A DNA stretch of 7,109 bases. Origin: JAAUSY01 sp964526735 (GTDB lineage: Bacteria; Chloroflexota; Chloroflexia; Chloroflexales; Chloroflexaceae). The stretch covers positions 1 through 7,109 of the forward strand of contig CAZGLO010000127.1 in assembly GCA_964526735.1 (NCBI GenBank). The letters run 5' to 3'. This document shows positions 6,383 through 7,109 of this stretch, in pieces. The notes under the pieces were generated by a model. It was given only the letters and a program-made list of their open reading frames with translations, made no database searches and was not told the origin of the DNA. The stretch's first letter is position 1. Every line of letters begins with the position of its first letter. The position numbers and the translations under genes are program-made.

Positions 6383-6411
6383 AATATAGCATGAGTAGTA
6401 AGGGAAGTCAA
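6383..6411 (-). promoter_or_regulatory. Strong sigma-70-type promoter facing the DPM1-like gene
   Basis: On the minus strand: -35 TTGACT (6406-6411, 5 of 6), a spacer of exactly 17 bases ending in TGC, and -10 TATATT (6383-6388, 5 of 6), so it also has an extended -10. Transcription would start near 6376 and run through a leader of about 315 bases to ATG 6059, crossing the palindrome and the 11-bp repeats. It is the best promoter match in the window and the likely main promoter of the glycosyltransferase cluster. Confidence 0.6.
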
Positions 6412-6706
6412 GTACTTTGTAAGGATTTCTTAAGAAAAAAATTGTTAAGATTTTGTTTAGAATAATTTTCCTGCAAAAAGAGAGCAAAAATATAAGAAAT
6501 ATTGGGTAGTGAAAAATTTCTCGTCTGTTGCCGACATTAAGGAAGAAATCTTGACAAAAAACAGAACGAGGGGTTGTCGTAATTTGGAGAAAAGATTGGA
6601 GCAAAGCACAAATACGATACCCGAGAATTCTTCGCTCTAGGCTCGCAGGGATGTGTGCTAAATTGTCTGGTTTGTGAGAGGCAAAAGGAAGAGAAAGAGA
6701 GAAAAG

Positions 6707-6780
6707 CGGGGCTGGTGCGACTCGAACGCACGGCCTTCAACTTAGAAGGTTGCTGCTCTATCCAACTGAGCTACAGCCCC
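6707..6780 (-). tRNA. trnR: tRNA-Arg (anticodon UCU)
   Basis: The minus strand folds into a full cloverleaf. The acceptor stem GGGGCTG/CAGCCCC pairs perfectly; the D stem is GCTC/GAGC; the anticodon loop CTTCTAA carries TCT, reading AGA (and AGG by wobble); the T stem GTGCG/CGCAC encloses TTCGAGT. The discriminator base is G (6707) and CCA is not encoded, so a nucleotidyltransferase must add it. The outermost anticodon-stem pair (27-43) is G-A and not a Watson-Crick pair. A promoter lies just upstream, and a pyrimidine-rich run follows the 3' end. Confidence 0.95.
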
Positions 6781-6794
6781 ACGCATTTCTCCTT

Positions 6795-6824
6795 ACTATA
6801 CCACGAGGGAGAGCTATTTTGCAA
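6795..6824 (-). promoter_or_regulatory. Promoter of the tRNA-Arg gene
   Basis: On the minus strand: -35 TTGCAA (6819-6824, 4 of 6), an 18-base spacer, and -10 TATAGT (6795-6800, 5 of 6). Transcription would start around 6788, leaving a leader of about eight bases before the mature tRNA end at 6780, which is typical of single tRNA genes. Confidence 0.6.
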
Positions 6825-6851
6825 CTATGATCCCGACCAGCATAGCCTGCC

Positions 6852-6884
6852 ATAGAAAAAGGAAAAGCGCCATGCCTAGAATGG
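6852..6884 (-). terminator. Weak candidate terminator after the zinc-ribbon gene
   Basis: On the minus strand a short stem CCAT/ATGG (arms 6881-6884 and 6870-6873) is followed by CGC and a T-rich run (TTTTCCTTTTT). The stem is only 4 bp, so this is a weak call. Its place between the stop codon at 6892 and the tRNA promoter is where a terminator would be expected. Confidence 0.25.
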
Positions 6885-6891
6885 GAGAGGG

Positions 6892-7109
6892 CTATGCCTG
6901 CTGTGAATGACCGCCTCGCCCCACGTGATACCCACAATTGGGGCAATAGACCGCCCGCGATGACATGCGGAAATGGCATACCGGGCAAACCTTGGGGGTA
7001 TCCTCTTCAGGCGTCTGCCGTTGTGGCCCTTGTTGTTGCGGCGCGGGCTGCCGAGCAGACGGTTGCGGGGCAGACGGTTGCGGGGCAGACGGTTGCGGGG
7101 CAGACGGTT
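6892..7109 (-). CDS. C-terminal part of a Pro/Gln-rich zinc-ribbon protein (5' end outside the window)
   Basis: An open frame enters from the window edge and ends at TAG 6892-6894, giving 71 complete codons with no start in view. In order it shows four tandem PSAPQ units (the last is PSARQ), a Pro/Gln-rich stretch with QQQ, an acidic PEEDTPK, then a zinc ribbon CPVC-x10-CPNC and a short Gly/His/Gln tail. The four cysteines should bind one zinc ion. Such ribbons end many bacterial proteins of unrelated function, so the role cannot be told. The Pro/Gln region is probably a disordered linker joining the ribbon to an unseen N-terminal domain. A plain reading of the first ATG-started frame on this strand would miss it. 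It is separated from the glycan genes by the tRNA and is probably not part of that cluster. Confidence 0.8.
   Translation of the reverse strand, partial: PSAPQPSAPQPSAPQPSARQPAPQQQGPQRQTPEEDTPKVCPVCHFRMSSRAVYCPNCGYHVGRGGHSQQA
7048..7109. repeat. 15-bp in-frame tandem repeat encoding PSAPQ
   Basis: The plus-strand unit TTGCGGGGCAGACGG is repeated exactly at 7063-7077, 7078-7092 and 7093-7107, continues off the edge, and has a diverged copy at 7048-7062 (12 of 15). Each unit encodes five residues, so changes in copy number keep the reading frame. The identical copies suggest recent expansion. Confidence 0.9.

Larger units (their letters stand above)
6194..6706. other. AT-rich intergenic segment without a recognisable gene
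   Basis: The stretch between the repeat array and the tRNA is clearly richer in A and T than its surroundings, most of all at about 6410-6600. Short open frames exist on both strands, but they lack ribosome sites and resemble no family I know. What I can support inside it is a strong minus-strand promoter (6383-6411), a palindrome (6298-6313) and the single repeat-unit copy at 6521-6530. I see no terminator or RNA gene in the rest. Confidence 0.6.

Noticed and set aside
6551..6583. Plus-strand promoter beginning at a perfect TTGACA (6551-6556)
   Set aside because: No acceptable -10 box lies 16 to 18 bases downstream, and no plus-strand gene follows.
6271..6604. Small open frames on both strands in the AT-rich segment (64 codons plus, 86 codons minus)
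   Set aside because: They overlap each other and the best promoter of the window, have odd Phe/Leu/Lys-rich composition as expected of AT-rich noncoding DNA, and lack good ribosome sites.
6758..6988. Minus-strand open frame of 76 codons covering part of the tRNA and its promoter
   Set aside because: It runs through the tRNA gene and its promoter and is out of frame with the zinc-ribbon coding sequence on the same strand.

Overview
The window is bacterial DNA of middling GC content. All five complete protein genes, the one partial gene and the one tRNA lie on the minus strand, so transcription runs from high to low coordinates. Purine-rich Shine-Dalgarno sequences precede most starts, and the tRNA gene does not encode its CCA end. 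The lineage cannot be fixed from the sequence alone. The style of the sugar-nucleotide and glycosyltransferase proteins makes me lean towards Chloroflexota (Ktedonobacteria-like), but this is a weak inference.

In order of transcription: (1) 7109-6892 is the 3' end of a gene for a Pro/Gln-rich protein with tandem PSAPQ repeats and a C-terminal CxxC-x10-CxxC zinc ribbon; its start lies outside the window. (2) 6780-6707 is a tRNA-Arg (anticodon UCU) with its own good promoter. (3) 6706-6060 has no protein gene. It holds a visibly AT-rich segment, the best promoter in the window (6383-6411), a short palindrome, and a tandem array of an 11-bp unit with one isolated near-copy upstream. (4) 6059-4635 is a DPM1-like membrane glycosyltransferase whose two-helix membrane module is duplicated in tandem. 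(5) 4634-4416 is a 219-base gap with a 13-bp stem-loop. (6) 4415-3315 and 3303-2107 are a GT2 and a GT4 glycosyltransferase, 11 bases apart. (7) 2106-1945 is a gap with a plausible promoter. (8) 1944-1177 and 1156-71 are a glucose-1-phosphate cytidylyltransferase-like protein and an extended-SDR sugar-nucleotide epimerase/dehydratase, 20 bases apart.

Together genes 4 to 8 look like part of a cell-surface glycan locus. The cytidylyltransferase and the SDR protein would make and modify a CDP-sugar, or another NDP-sugar. The GT2 and GT4 enzymes would add sugars to a lipid-linked glycan at the cytoplasmic face. The DPM1-like protein would charge polyprenyl phosphate with a sugar, or start the chain, at the membrane. 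No polymerase, flippase or 4,6-dehydratase is present, so the locus must continue elsewhere or draw on other loci.

The points most worth a second look are the gap-free internal duplication in the DPM1-like enzyme, the cytidylyltransferase that has lost several family signature residues, the 11-bp repeat array in a long leader, and the strand-asymmetric hairpin between the first two glycosyltransferase genes. I found no convincing sign of a defence system, mobile element or CRISPR array.
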